A stretch of DNA of 64,000 nucleotides, taken from an uncultured Clostridia bacterium (GTDB lineage Bacteria; Bacillota; Clostridia; UBA1381). The translations under genes and the position numbers were made by a program. A model generated the notes under the pieces. The model was not told the origin of the DNA. It worked only from the letters and a program-made list of their open reading frames with translations, and ran no database searches. This document shows, one piece after another, positions 34,276 to 43,898 of this stretch. How positions within the stretch are numbered: the stretch's first letter is position 1; each line of letters begins with the position of its first letter. The stretch covers positions 1-64,000 of the forward strand of contig CANQQZ010000005.1 in NCBI GenBank assembly GCA_947626135.1, written 5' to 3'.

Positions 34276-35694
34276 ATGTACGATCCCAAATCAATGCATG
34301 CCGACGACTTTATAGACGACGGCGAGGTTAAGGCGTCGTTAAAGTACGCCGAGGAAAATAAGGATAACAAGGAGCTTATACGCTCAATCATAAACAAGGC
34401 GCGCGAATGCAAGGGCATAACCCACCGCGAGGCTGCGGTACTGCTTGCTTGCTCCGATAAGGAGCTTACGGAGGAGATGTATTCGCTCGCAAGAGAAATC
34501 AAACAGAAGATTTACGGCAACAGAATAGTTATGTTCGCGCCGCTCTACCTTTCAAATTACTGTGTAAACGGCTGCGTATACTGCCCGTATCACGCGAAAA
34601 ATAAGACCATATGCCGTAAAAAGCTCACTCAGGAGGAGGTAAAGGCGGAGACAATAGCGCTCCAGGATATGGGACATAAGCGTCTCGCGCTCGAAGCTGG
34701 CGAGGATCCGGTCAACAATCCGCTCGAATATATTCTCGAATGTATTAAGACGATTTATTCCATAAAGCATAAAAACGGCGCGATACGCCGGGTAAACGTT
34801 AATATCGCCGCGACCACGGTTGAAAATTACAGAAAATTAAAGGAAGCGGGTATAGGGACATATATATTGTTCCAGGAAACATACAACCGCGAAAACTATG
34901 AAAAGCTTCACCCGACCGGACCGAAGCATGATTATTGCTATCATACCGAGGCTATGAACCGCGCGATGCAGGGCGGAATAGACGATGTGGGGCTCGGGGT
35001 GCTGTTTGGTCTGAACACTTATCCCTACGAGCTTGTGGGTCTTTTAATGCACGCGGAGCATCTTGAGGCGGTGTTCGGCGTGGGACCTCATACGATAAGC
35101 GTGCCGCGCATTTGCCCGGCGGACGATATTGACGTCAACGATTTCTCGAATGCCGTACCAGATGAAATATGGCACAGGCTGATAGCCGTGATCCGCATAG
35201 CCGTGCCGTATACCGGAATGATCGTGTCGACGCGCGAGAGCGCGAAGAACCGCGAACGCGCGCTGGAGCTGGGCATTTCCCAGATAAGCGGCGCATCGTC
35301 AACATCGGTCGGAGGATACGTTAAGCCCGAATCGCCGGAGGAGAATACGGCGCAGTTTGACAGAAGCGATACGCGCACATTGGACGAGGTTTTAAAATGG
35401 CTCATGGAATTGGGCTATGTGCCGTCGTTCTGCACCGCATGCTACCGCGAGGGGCGCACGGGGGATAGATTTATGTCGCTCGCCAAAAACGGCTCGATAC
35501 AAAACTGCTGCCATCCAAACGCCCTGATGACATTAAACGAATATCTTGACGATTACGCGTCACCGGAAACTAGGGAAATCGGCAAAAAATTGATTGAGCG
35601 CGAGCTTGAAACGATACCCAATGAAAAGGTGCGACGCATAGCAAGGGAGCATATAGCCGATATTGACGGCGGCAAGCGCGATTTCAGATTTTGA
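34276..35694 (+). CDS. hydG: [FeFe] hydrogenase H-cluster radical SAM maturase HydG
   Basis: HydG splits tyrosine to make CO and CN- for the hydrogenase active-site iron. The 472-residue protein shows the radical SAM CX3CX2C in SNYCVNGCVYCPYH (about residue 90) and the C-terminal auxiliary cluster motif CTACYREGRTGDRF (about 390-404). ATG 34276 has AAAGGA upstream; the earlier in-frame ATG at 34183 overlaps the opposite gene. hydE, hydF and the hydrogenase itself are not in this window. Confidence 0.95.
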   Translation: MYDPKSMHADDFIDDGEVKASLKYAEENKDNKELIRSIINKARECKGITHREAAVLLACSDKELTEEMYSLAREIKQKIYGNRIVMFAPLYLSNYCVNGCVYCPYHAKNKTICRKKLTQEEVKAETIALQDMGHKRLALEAGEDPVNNPLEYILECIKTIYSIKHKNGAIRRVNVNIAATTVENYRKLKEAGIGTYILFQETYNRENYEKLHPTGPKHDYCYHTEAMNRAMQGGIDDVGLGVLFGLNTYPYELVGLLMHAEHLEAVFGVGPHTISVPRICPADDIDVNDFSNAVPDEIWHRLIAVIRIAVPYTGMIVSTRESAKNRERALELGISQISGASSTSVGGYVKPESPEENTAQFDRSDTRTLDEVLKWLMELGYVPSFCTACYREGRTGDRFMSLAKNGSIQNCCHPNALMTLNEYLDDYASPETREIGKKLIERELETIPNEKVRRIAREHIADIDGGKRDFRF

Positions 35695-35903
35695 TAAAAG
35701 CGCGCCGGTGCTTTATGCGGTTTCGAATTTCCGCGGAAACGGCAGGGGGATCCGGCGCGCGGATATGATTTTTGCTCAGCGTCCGGCGCAGCCTCAGGGC
35801 GGCGGAAAATGCGTCGGGGCAAATCAAAATTTTTCTTGCAAAAGAGGATATAGTATGTTAGAATGTATTTCGTATAAAGCATACGGACGGAGGAAGGGTA
35901 TAC

Positions 35904-37022
35904 ATGCCTAAATATTACATGCCTACAACGCTGTTATCGGGCAAAAACTGTATAAAGCGGCATCCGCGCCATATTGTGCACGGCAGGAAATGCATGATTG
36001 TAACGGGACGCCGATCGGCAAAGGTATCGGGAGCGCTCGATGATGTTACGGCAGTGCTGAAGGAAAACGGCGTAGATTATGAGATTTACAATAAAATAAC
36101 GAATGAAACAGGCATAACCGAGGTGTACGGTCTCGGCAAAAAAATGCGGGAAAACGGCACGGAATATGTCATCGGAATAGGAGGCGGCTCCACGCTTGAT
36201 GCGGCAAAGGCGGCGGCTGTATACGCCGCGAACGATATGGAGCCGATGAACATATTTGAAGAAAGGTATGAAAATAAGCCGCTGACGGTTGTCTGCGTAC
36301 CGACGACAGCCGGCACCGGCTCGGATACGACGCAGTATGTCATGATGACGCTGGACGATCCGCACAGGAAGCGCAGCTTCAGCTCCGAGGCGTGCTTCCC
36401 CTATGCGACGTATCTTGATTCACGCTATACAATGACGCTTCCGGCGGACGTCACGCGCAATACAGCCGTGGACGCGCTGTGTCACGCGGTCGAATCCTAT
36501 CTGAACGTTCAGGCGTCTCCGTTTTCGGATACCGTAGCGCTTGAGGCGATACGTCTTATAGGTCAGTGCGCGCCGGCGCTTGCCGCGGGGAAATTCAGCG
36601 AAGAGACGAGAGAAAAGCTCCTTGTTGCCGCGTCGAGCGGAGGCATGGCGGTGGCGCATACCGGTCTTAACGTGGTTCACGCTATGGGGCATCAGATCAC
36701 ATGCGCGAAAAATGTGCCGCACGGAAGAGCGAACGGCGCTTTGCTGGTGGAATTTATCGCGTGGTGCGCGAAGGCGGATATAATGCGGGCTGTGGATGTG
36801 ATAACGGCGTTCGGAAGCGACTTGTCGAGTCTGAAACGGTTTATGAACCGCGCCGCTCCGATTAATATCGAGGTAACGCAAAAGGATATTGACGGGTGGG
36901 TGGAAAATTCCATAACGGATACTATCGCCATGAACTGCCCGGGAACGTTTACGCATGACGACGAAAGGAAAATATATTATAATGCGCTTATGAACAAGGA
37001 CAGGAAATACAACGTATGGTAA
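35904..37022 (+). CDS. Iron-containing alcohol dehydrogenase
   Basis: This 372-residue, group III Fe-ADH has the NAD(P)-binding GIGGGSTLDAAKA, the CVPTTAGTGSDTTQ segment and metal ligands in the Asp of DALCHAVES, with H in NVVHAMGHQ and NVPHGRANG. The substrate is unclear: butanol, 1,3-propanediol and lactaldehyde reductases share this form. GGAGGAAGG lies upstream. The 209-bp gap after hydG has a weak promoter candidate (TTGCAA near 35834) but no terminator that I could find. Confidence 0.9.
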   Translation: MPKYYMPTTLLSGKNCIKRHPRHIVHGRKCMIVTGRRSAKVSGALDDVTAVLKENGVDYEIYNKITNETGITEVYGLGKKMRENGTEYVIGIGGGSTLDAAKAAAVYAANDMEPMNIFEERYENKPLTVVCVPTTAGTGSDTTQYVMMTLDDPHRKRSFSSEACFPYATYLDSRYTMTLPADVTRNTAVDALCHAVESYLNVQASPFSDTVALEAIRLIGQCAPALAAGKFSEETREKLLVAASSGGMAVAHTGLNVVHAMGHQITCAKNVPHGRANGALLVEFIAWCAKADIMRAVDVITAFGSDLSSLKRFMNRAAPINIEVTQKDIDGWVENSITDTIAMNCPGTFTHDDERKIYYNALMNKDRKYNVW

Positions 37023-37031
37023 AAAAGTCCT

Positions 37032-37059
37032 TGACAAACGAAAAAAATATGATATACTG
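37032..37059 (+). promoter_or_regulatory. tRNA-Asp promoter
   Basis: TTGACA (37032-37037) and TATACT (37054-37059), 16 bp apart. Confidence 0.78.
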
Positions 37060-37109
37060 ATTAAGCGGTCAAATTTGACGGCGCGGCTTTTATGAGAAAG
37101 CTGCCGCGT

Positions 37110-37186
37110 GGCCCGGTAGTTCAGTTGGTTAGAACGCCAGCCTGTCACGCTGGAGGTCGTGAGTTCGAGCCTCATCCGGGTCGCCA
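37110..37186 (+). tRNA. tRNA-Asp (anticodon GUC), CCA encoded
   Basis: Acceptor arms GGCCCGG and CCGGGTC, D-arm TAGTTCAGTTGGTTAGA, anticodon loop CUGUCAC with anticodon GUC, variable loop AGGTC, T-arm GTGAGTTCGAGCCTCAT and a genomic CCA. All arms pair well. Confidence 0.97.
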
Positions 37187-37233
37187 GAGCATCCCGCTGC
37201 GCGGGTATGGCAGAGAGATATGCCCAAAAAAGG

Positions 37234-37263
37234 TCTGTCGTTTTAATACGGCGGATTTTTTTT
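37234..37263. terminator. Bidirectional terminator after tRNA-Asp and the NSS transporter gene
   Basis: TCTGTCGT (37234-37241) pairs with ACGGCGGA (37248-37255), with T8 to the right and A runs to the left that act as T on the minus strand. Confidence 0.78.
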
Positions 37264-37266
37264 GCT

Positions 37267-38619
37267 TCAAAGACTGATTATTCCGAGAGAGTTAAGGATT
37301 GACGATATGAGTATCGCGCCGATAAAGACGGGAGCGATATATTTTATCATTACGTCAAACAGCTTTTGACGCTTAAATTTTGATGATATCTTTACCTCGT
37401 CATGTACTGCGTTTATGCCGATTGCATACGTAATAAACAAACATGTGAGGAGAGCGGTGACCGGCATGAGCACGGAATTGGTGACAAAATCCATCATATC
37501 GAGTATAGTCATGCTGCCGAGATGTATAAAGCTTAAGGTGCTGTAGCCCAGAATCGGAAGCAGCCCGACAATAAATGAGCCAATACCCACGGCGACAGTT
37601 GTTTTATTGCGTCCCCAGCCGTATTTGTCGCACAGCGACGACACGACAGCCTCCATAATGGAAATGGAGGACGTCAAGGCTGCGAGGAGCACAAGCAAAA
37701 AAAACATCGTGCCGATGGCGGATGAAAAGTCCATACTCTCGAAAACCTTCGGCAGCGTTATAAACATAAGCCCCGGTCCCGCGCCGAGCGCCGATTCGTC
37801 GCCGTCTGAAAAGGCAAATACGGCGGGGATTATCATAAGCGCGGCGAGTAATGCGATGCCTGTGTCAAACAGCTCTATTTTCCCTACGTTTTTTTCGAGA
37901 TCGCTGTTTTTCGGCAAATACGAGCCGTAGGTTATCATTATGCCCATAGCGAGCGAGAGTGAATAAAACATTTGCCCGAGAGCGGATAATACAGCCGATA
38001 TCGAAAAATGCTTAAAATTGGGAACAAAAAGATATTTAAGTCCCACCGACGCTCCGGGGAGCGTTACGGAATAAACCGCCACGACAACGGCGAGTATAAT
38101 AAGCAGAGGCATAAGAATCGTGCTGAATTTCTCAAGACCCTTCTGAACTCCGCGCAGTATTATCAGAGTAGTTACGGCTGAAAAAATGAATTGAAATAAA
38201 ATCTGATTCGCCGGGGATGAGAGCATATTGTCAAAAAAGCCGTCGGAGGCGGCGCTGCTGTGAGCGCCCGTGATATATGTAAAGACGTATTTGATTACCC
38301 AGCCGCCTATAACGTTATAGTATGGCAGTATGATCATGGGAACCAGCGTGGCGGGCACTCCGACAAACGCCCATTTTTTGCTTAGCTCGCCAAATGCCGT
38401 CAGCGCGCTTTTGCCTGTTTTTCTGCCTATTGCGTTTTCGGCTGTCATCAGAGAGTAGCCGAAGGTAAAAACGAGCAAAATGTAGAAAAGCAAAAACAAC
38501 CCGCCGCCGTACTTCGCGGCAAGGTACGGAAATCTCCATATGTTACCCAATCCGACGGCTGAGCCGGCAGCGGTCAGAATAAATCCCAGATTGCTTGAAA
38601 ACGAATCTCTTTTTTTCAT
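37267..38619 (-). CDS. Sodium-dependent transporter, NSS family
   Basis: About 450 residues with eleven or so hydrophobic segments. The N-terminal GSAVGLGNIWRFPYLAAKYGGG is the sodium- and substrate-binding signature of the neurotransmitter:sodium symporter family, which in bacteria imports amino acids. ATG 38619 has CGGAGG upstream; the longer frame to 38682 has no site. The gene is divergent from the ttcA-like gene with an unclear promoter. Substrate is unknown; tyrosine or tryptophan carriers share this sequence type. Confidence 0.93.
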   Translation of the reverse strand: MKKRDSFSSNLGFILTAAGSAVGLGNIWRFPYLAAKYGGGLFLLFYILLVFTFGYSLMTAENAIGRKTGKSALTAFGELSKKWAFVGVPATLVPMIILPYYNVIGGWVIKYVFTYITGAHSSAASDGFFDNMLSSPANQILFQFIFSAVTTLIILRGVQKGLEKFSTILMPLLIILAVVVAVYSVTLPGASVGLKYLFVPNFKHFSISAVLSALGQMFYSLSLAMGIMITYGSYLPKNSDLEKNVGKIELFDTGIALLAALMIIPAVFAFSDGDESALGAGPGLMFITLPKVFESMDFSSAIGTMFFLLVLLAALTSSISIMEAVVSSLCDKYGWGRNKTTVAVGIGSFIVGLLPILGYSTLSFIHLGSMTILDMMDFVTNSVLMPVTALLTCLFITYAIGINAVHDEVKISSKFKRQKLFDVMIKYIAPVFIGAILISSILNSLGIISL

Positions 38620-38754
38620 GATGTTACCTCCGTGAGATATATCCATTTTAATTATTACCCTTAAAAGAGAAAACATAAACAAAAAATAATGGTGGATTTT
38701 TCAAAAATAATGTGATATACTTATAAACCGAGGAATATTTCGGAGGAAAACGGA

Positions 38755-39597
38755 GTGGAACGGTATCAGGAAATCGAACGGTCAATAATAAAGACATACA
38801 GAAAAACCGTATGGAAGCGTTTTGTCGCGGGTATTAACAGATATAAAATGATAAGCGAGGGCGATAAAATCGCCGTATGCATTTCGGGCGGCAAGGATTC
38901 TATGCTGCTGGCAAAATGTATGCAGGAAATACAAAGACACGGAATAATGGATTTCGGGCTGGAATTTATCGTAATGGACCCGGGCTATAATCCCGCGAAC
39001 AGGCAGCGCATAATCGACAATGCCGCTGTGCTTAATATTCCGATACGCATTTTTAATACGCAGATTTTTGATTCCGTGGTCAATATTGAAAACAGTCCGT
39101 GCTATTTGTGCGCGCGTATGAGACGCGGATATCTGTATAAGGAGGCGCGGCGGCTGGGATGCAACAAAATTGCGCTTGGACATCATTTTGACGATGTTAT
39201 AGAAACAATTCTTATGGGAATGCTTTACGGAGCGCAGATCCAGACGATGATGCCGAAGCTTCACAGCACAAACCACCCGGGCATGGAGCTTATACGTCCG
39301 CTGTATATGGTTCGCGAGAAGGATATAATAGCGTGGGCGCGGCGCAGCGGACTCGAATTTCTTCAATGCGCGTGCCGCTTTACCGAAAATTACACAAACA
39401 GCGAAGACGGCGTGAGCAACTCAAAGCGGCAGGAGGTTAAGATGCTCATAGCTAAGCTGAGAAAAACAAATCCGTATGTTGATATGAATATTTTCAACAG
39501 TGTGCAGAATGTGAATTTATCGACAATTATAGGATATCACGACGAGGCGGGGGAGTACAATTTTTTGGATGATTACGAAGAGAGGGGCGGAAAATGA
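38755..39597 (+). CDS. TtcA-like PP-loop tRNA thiolation enzyme
   Basis: This 280-residue ATPase has the PP-loop SGGKDS (residue ~44) and the cysteine motif PCYLCARMRR (about 118), with more cysteines in QCACRF. This is the TtcA family, which thiolates tRNA with a cluster. The substrate position (C32 or another) is not certain for the clostridial branch. GTG 38755 follows CGGAGG. It overlaps the TcdA gene by 4 bp, so tRNA-modification genes are together. Confidence 0.88.
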   Translation: MERYQEIERSIIKTYRKTVWKRFVAGINRYKMISEGDKIAVCISGGKDSMLLAKCMQEIQRHGIMDFGLEFIVMDPGYNPANRQRIIDNAAVLNIPIRIFNTQIFDSVVNIENSPCYLCARMRRGYLYKEARRLGCNKIALGHHFDDVIETILMGMLYGAQIQTMMPKLHSTNHPGMELIRPLYMVREKDIIAWARRSGLEFLQCACRFTENYTNSEDGVSNSKRQEVKMLIAKLRKTNPYVDMNIFNSVQNVNLSTIIGYHDEAGEYNFLDDYEERGGK

Positions 39598-40304
39598 CTG
39601 ACCGGTTTTCAAGAGCGGAGCTTTTATTCGGAGCGGACGGCATGGAGCGGCTGAAAAATGCGCGCGCGGCTGTATTCGGTATAGGCGGCGTGGGAGGCTA
39701 CGCGGCGGAAGCGCTTGTGCGGAGCGGATTGGGCGCGATTGACCTGTTTGACAGCGATAAGGTGAGCATTTCAAATCTTAACCGTCAGATTATAGCGACT
39801 GACGGCACTATGGGAATGTATAAGACGGACGCTATGCGGGAACGCGCGCTGATGATAAATCCGGAAATTAAAGTAACGGTAAACCGCTGCTTTTATATGC
39901 CGGAAAACGCGGACGAATACGATTTGTCCGTATATGATTATATTATCGACGCGGTCGATACGGTAACCGCGAAAATAGAGCTCGCGGTCCGGGCGGATAT
40001 GGCAAAAATACCGCTGATAAGCTGCATGGGTGCGGGAAACAAGCTGGACGCGTGGCGGTTTGAGGTGGCGGACATATACGAAACGTCAGTGTGCCCGCTT
40101 GCGCGGGTCATGAGATATGAGCTGAAGAAGCGCGGAGTAAAAAAGCTTAAGGTCGTGTACTCAAAGGAAAAGCCGCTCAAACCGAATATTACCGCCGAAG
40201 AGGATGAGCGCCGCCCTAAGGCGGGCAGCACAGCGTTTGTACCCGCGGCTGCGGGGATTATAGCGGCGGGCGAGGCGGTAAAGGCTATAGCATTGGGGGA
40301 ATAG
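39594..40304 (+). CDS. tcdA: tRNA threonylcarbamoyladenosine dehydratase
   Basis: The 236-residue E1-like protein converts t6A at tRNA position 37 to cyclic ct6A using ATP. It has the nucleotide loop GIGGVGGYAAEALVRSG, the SISNLNRQ segment and the DAVDTVTAK strand. The ATG overlaps the previous stop (ATGA), a sign of coupled translation. The GNAT gene follows without a gap. Confidence 0.92.
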   Translation: MTDRFSRAELLFGADGMERLKNARAAVFGIGGVGGYAAEALVRSGLGAIDLFDSDKVSISNLNRQIIATDGTMGMYKTDAMRERALMINPEIKVTVNRCFYMPENADEYDLSVYDYIIDAVDTVTAKIELAVRADMAKIPLISCMGAGNKLDAWRFEVADIYETSVCPLARVMRYELKKRGVKKLKVVYSKEKPLKPNITAEEDERRPKAGSTAFVPAAAGIIAAGEAVKAIALGE

Positions 40305-40829
40305 ATGGTGGAAATTTATAAATGTTCCATGAAGGAGCTGGACAGGACAGCAGCATTTTATGACCGCGTAACAAAATATCTTGACGAGAATATCAACTAT
40401 CCGAAATGGACGCGCGGCGAATATCCCGGATACGAGAGCACCCGGGCGGCGATTGAGGCGGGGGAGCAGTACGTTTGCGAGGATGACGGCAAAATCGCCG
40501 GCGCATTTATTTTGAATGATGATCCGCAGGGAGATTACAGCACAGGAGATTGGAGCGCGGATTTAGCCGAAGGAGAATATATGGTTATACACACGCTTGC
40601 CGCCGATCCGGAAAAATACGGCTGCGGAATCGGACGGAGGATGGCAAAATACTGCATTGAGACGGCGCGGGAGCGGAGCTTTAAGGCGGTGAGAGTCGAT
40701 GTGGTTCCGACCAATTATCCGGCAAAGCGCCTGTATGAGAGCATCGGCTTTTCATTTGCGGGCGAGAAGGATTTAAAACGCGGTATTGCCCGCATACCGA
40801 CGTTTTTATTGTATGAACTTAATTTTTGA
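40305..40829 (+). CDS. GNAT family N-acetyltransferase
   Basis: The 174-residue acetyl-CoA-dependent acyltransferase fold has the pyrophosphate-binding loop YGCGIGRRMA and the C-terminal RLYESIGF motif. The acceptor is unknown. It begins at the base directly after the tcdA stop, so it belongs to the ttcA-tcdA-GNAT-helicase operon, which hints at a link with RNA or translation. Confidence 0.88.
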   Translation: MVEIYKCSMKELDRTAAFYDRVTKYLDENINYPKWTRGEYPGYESTRAAIEAGEQYVCEDDGKIAGAFILNDDPQGDYSTGDWSADLAEGEYMVIHTLAADPEKYGCGIGRRMAKYCIETARERSFKAVRVDVVPTNYPAKRLYESIGFSFAGEKDLKRGIARIPTFLLYELNF

Positions 40830-40856
40830 ATTTGTATGTTCCGTGGAGAATGACGA

Positions 40857-42857
40857 ATGGCAAAGAGAAGAAGAACAACGGAAAAAGGCGTGCTGATTAC
40901 CGTTTTTAATCAGCTGTCGGCGCCGGCATGCGTTTTGGGGAAATATCCCGAGGCGCGCGGAAATTACACACAGAAGACGATTGAGGAATACAACGCGCTT
41001 ATAAACGGACTTTGCGCGGAGCTGAAAGCCGATTTGTGTGACAGCGGCGTTTTTTGGCGGCTGCGCTCCGAATTTGAGCGCTACAGAGTGTACCGGTATT
41101 ATCTGCGGCGCGCGTTAAGACGGAGAAAAAACCGCCCGAGAGGACTTGTCAAGGCGATGAATGCCGTTTCGGCGGACGCTGTTATAAGCCTGCTGGCGGA
41201 CGCGGAGCTCGCGAGGTATAATCAATATTTCAAAGAGCGTCCGACGCTTGTCCGCCCATCGGTGATACGGCTGCTGCGGCACCGGGATGAACGCGAAAAG
41301 ATGCGCGGGCAGACCCTGCTGGATATATACGGCGAGATGTACTTTTCGGAAAATATAAAGCTCAAGATAGAGCAGGAGCTTTTGGAGAATCCAAAGGAGA
41401 TGTATCCCGCTGCGCGGCGTATGAAGCGCCGGTTTATAATCCATTCGGGTACGACGAACACCGGAAAGACGTATAATGCGATAGAAGCGCTCAAAGCCGC
41501 CCGGACCGGCGCGTATCTGGGACCTCTGAGACTGTTGGCGTTTGAAATACAGGAAAATCTGCTGATGAACGACGTCATGTGCAGTCTGCGGACGGGTGAG
41601 GAGGAGGATATCGTCCGCTATGAAACGCATATGTCCTCGACAGTTGAAATGGCAGACTTATACGAGCGTTATGATGTGGCGGTTATAGACGAGTGCCAGA
41701 TGATAGGCGACCGTCACCGCGGCAGCGCGTGGACACGCGCCGTTTTGGGCGTCCGCGCGCCGGTGATCCATTTGTGCACCGCTCCGGAGGCAGTAAGTAT
41801 TCTGATAAAAATAATCGAGGACTGCGCGGACGAGTATGAAATAATAAATTATAAACGCCGTGCGCCGATTATTTACGACAGCTCGCTCGATACGGGAATT
41901 GATACGCGGTGGGAGAGAGAGGACGGCTCGTATAAAAAACCGTCCTGTGAGGAGCGCCTGGAAAAAATAGACGTTTCAAAGCTGTGCTACGGCGACGCGC
42001 TTATAGCTTTTTCGCGGTCGGATGTGCTTGAAATAGCTGAAATACTTCGTTCGCGCGGCATTGACGCGAGCATAATCTACGGGGCGCTTCCGTATCATAC
42101 GCGGAAAAAGCAGCTTGAGAGGTTTATACGCCGCGAAACACGGGTCATAGTCGCGACCGACGCCATAGGCATGGGTTTAAATCTCCCGATACGGCGCGTA
42201 ATTTTCACAGTGGCTCATAAGTTTGACGGAGAGCGCTACAGGCTGCTTTATCCGGAGGAAATAAAGCAGATTGCCGGACGCGCCGGGCGAATAGGCATAT
42301 TTGACGAGGGCTTCGTTTATTCAACCGAAATGCCGGAATATATCAAGAGCGCGATTAATGCGGACATCGCTCCGATCGAGAAGGCGTTTATAAATTTTGA
42401 CGCGTCATTCGCGGAAATAGATTATAAGCTTGAGCATATCCTCCGCGCGTGGATGGCGGCGGAAATGCCGTTTGACATCTACGATAAAATTGACTTGAAC
42501 CGCACCATTATGCTGCTTAGAAGCATAGACAGGCTTTGCGGGCGAAGAGGGCTCGAATGCGGGAAGGAAACGGCGTATACGCTTGCGAACATTGTGTTTG
42601 ACGATACGGTAAAAAGCGTATACTGGGCGTGGATGGATTATGTGGAGCTGTATTTGACAGGCGCTGCGGAGCTTCCGAAGCCGCGGCTTATGTGGGGCAC
42701 GCTTGAGAAGCTTGAAGCGTCGTTCAAGAAGGTGGATTTATACTATTCGTTTTGCAGCTCAGTCGGGTTTGAGCCGGATTTGGAGTGGATATCAAATAAA
42801 AAAAAGGCGCTGTCCGAGGAAATCAACATAAAATTGAGAGGCGGCGCGCGCCGTTAA
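40857..42857 (+). CDS. SUV3-like RNA helicase
   Basis: This 666-residue protein has Walker A in HSGTTNTGKTY (about residues 194-205), a DECQ box followed by MIGDRHRGSAWTRAVLG (about 278-300) and QIAGRAGRIG (about 471). These match the SUV3 family of mitochondrial and bacterial RNA helicases. The first 190 residues and the C terminus are basic and poorly conserved. SUV3 partners with exoribonucleases such as PNPase. Its place after tRNA-modifying genes fits an RNA-processing role, which remains an inference. Confidence 0.82.
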   Translation: MAKRRRTTEKGVLITVFNQLSAPACVLGKYPEARGNYTQKTIEEYNALINGLCAELKADLCDSGVFWRLRSEFERYRVYRYYLRRALRRRKNRPRGLVKAMNAVSADAVISLLADAELARYNQYFKERPTLVRPSVIRLLRHRDEREKMRGQTLLDIYGEMYFSENIKLKIEQELLENPKEMYPAARRMKRRFIIHSGTTNTGKTYNAIEALKAARTGAYLGPLRLLAFEIQENLLMNDVMCSLRTGEEEDIVRYETHMSSTVEMADLYERYDVAVIDECQMIGDRHRGSAWTRAVLGVRAPVIHLCTAPEAVSILIKIIEDCADEYEIINYKRRAPIIYDSSLDTGIDTRWEREDGSYKKPSCEERLEKIDVSKLCYGDALIAFSRSDVLEIAEILRSRGIDASIIYGALPYHTRKKQLERFIRRETRVIVATDAIGMGLNLPIRRVIFTVAHKFDGERYRLLYPEEIKQIAGRAGRIGIFDEGFVYSTEMPEYIKSAINADIAPIEKAFINFDASFAEIDYKLEHILRAWMAAEMPFDIYDKIDLNRTIMLLRSIDRLCGRRGLECGKETAYTLANIVFDDTVKSVYWAWMDYVELYLTGAAELPKPRLMWGTLEKLEASFKKVDLYYSFCSSVGFEPDLEWISNKKKALSEEINIKLRGGARR

Positions 42858-42859
42858 CA

Positions 42860-42890
42860 AAAAACCGCGGTGGTGTATGCCGCGGTTTTT
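42860..42890. terminator. Bidirectional terminator between the SUV3-like gene and recR
   Basis: Perfect 11-bp stem AAAAACCGCGG/CCGCGGTTTTT with loop TGGTGTATG. Confidence 0.92.
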
Positions 42891-42891
42891 G

Positions 42892-43488
42892 CTACATTTT
42901 ACGTCTTCCTTCGAGCGCTTTTATAATCGTCATTTTATCCGCGTATTCAAGATCGGAGCCTATCGGTATTCCGTGCGCTATTCTTGTCACGCTCACGTTG
43001 AACGGCGCGAGCAGCTTTGAAATATACACAGCCGTGGCGGTGCCGCTGACTGTGGGATTTGTCGCCATGATTACCTCCTTGACGTCTCCGGAGGTCAGGC
43101 GGAGCAGGAGCTCGTTGATTTTTATATCGTCGGGCGTTATGCCGTCCATCGGAGAAAGAGCGCCGTGCAGCACATGATAAAGTCCGTGGTATTCGTTTGT
43201 GTTTTCGATGGCGGAAACGTCCTCAGGGCGTTCCACAACGCATATAACGGATTTGTCGCGTTTCTGAGACGCGCATATCTTACATGGGTCGGCGTCGGTA
43301 AGGTTTTGGCAGACGGAACAAAAATGTATTTTGCTTTTAGCCTCTGTTATTGCCGCCGCCATACCGCGGGCATCCTCGCCGGACATGCTTTCCAGGATAT
43401 AAAAGGCTATTCTTTCCGCGCTTTTATGTCCTATTCCCGGCAGACGCTCAAATTTTTCTATGAGGCTTTCAATAAGTGACGCATGCAT
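42892..43488 (-). CDS. recR: Recombination mediator RecR
   Basis: The 198-residue protein helps RecFO load RecA at gaps. It has the helix-hairpin-helix FERLPGIGHKSAERIAFYIL, a zinc finger (CSVCQNLTDADPCKIC) and a TOPRIM domain (VICVVERPEDVSAIE). It is the last gene of the dnaX-ybaB-recR operon and ends at the shared terminator. Confidence 0.97.
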   Translation of the reverse strand: MHASLIESLIEKFERLPGIGHKSAERIAFYILESMSGEDARGMAAAITEAKSKIHFCSVCQNLTDADPCKICASQKRDKSVICVVERPEDVSAIENTNEYHGLYHVLHGALSPMDGITPDDIKINELLLRLTSGDVKEVIMATNPTVSGTATAVYISKLLAPFNVSVTRIAHGIPIGSDLEYADKMTIIKALEGRRKM

Positions 43489-43492
43489 AGGT

Positions 43493-43846
43493 TTAGAATA
43501 ATCCGGGGATATTCAGACCGCCGGTAATTGCACCCATACCCTCCGCCATCATTTCCTCCGCCTGCTTTATGGCGTCGTTGACAGCTACGATTATAAGATC
43601 CTGGAGGGTTTCGATATCATCGGGATCGACCACCTCGGGTTTAATGGTGATTTCCTTAATTTCCTTATCGCCGCCGGCAGTGACCGTGACCATGCCGCCG
43701 CCCGCCGTTGCGGTGACGGTTTTTGTCTCGATCTCAGCCTGAACCTTTTCCATTTCCTCCTGCATCTGCTGAGCGCGCTTAACAACGGATGACACGTTTT
43801 TGTTCGTATTCATACCCGCTCCTGAAAAGCCTTTGTATTTTCCCAT
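43493..43846 (-). CDS. YbaB/EbfC nucleoid-associated protein
   Basis: The 117-residue DNA-binding protein has [21 protein letters not shown] followed by [17 protein letters not shown] and [21 protein letters not shown]. The family coats or bridges DNA. It begins with MGKYKGFSG, and the C-terminal Gly-rich tail ([13 protein letters not shown]) is normal. It lies between dnaX and recR, as in most Firmicutes. Confidence 0.95.
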   Translation of the reverse strand: MGKYKGFSGAGMNTNKNVSSVVKRAQQMQEEMEKVQAEIETKTVTATAGGGMVTVTAGGDKEIKEITIKPEVVDPDDIETLQDLIIVAVNDAIKQAEEMMAEGMGAITGGLNIPGLF

Positions 43847-43898
43847 TTTTCATTTTCCCTCTTTCTTTAAATTTATATATGCTTTAGATTTATATATA

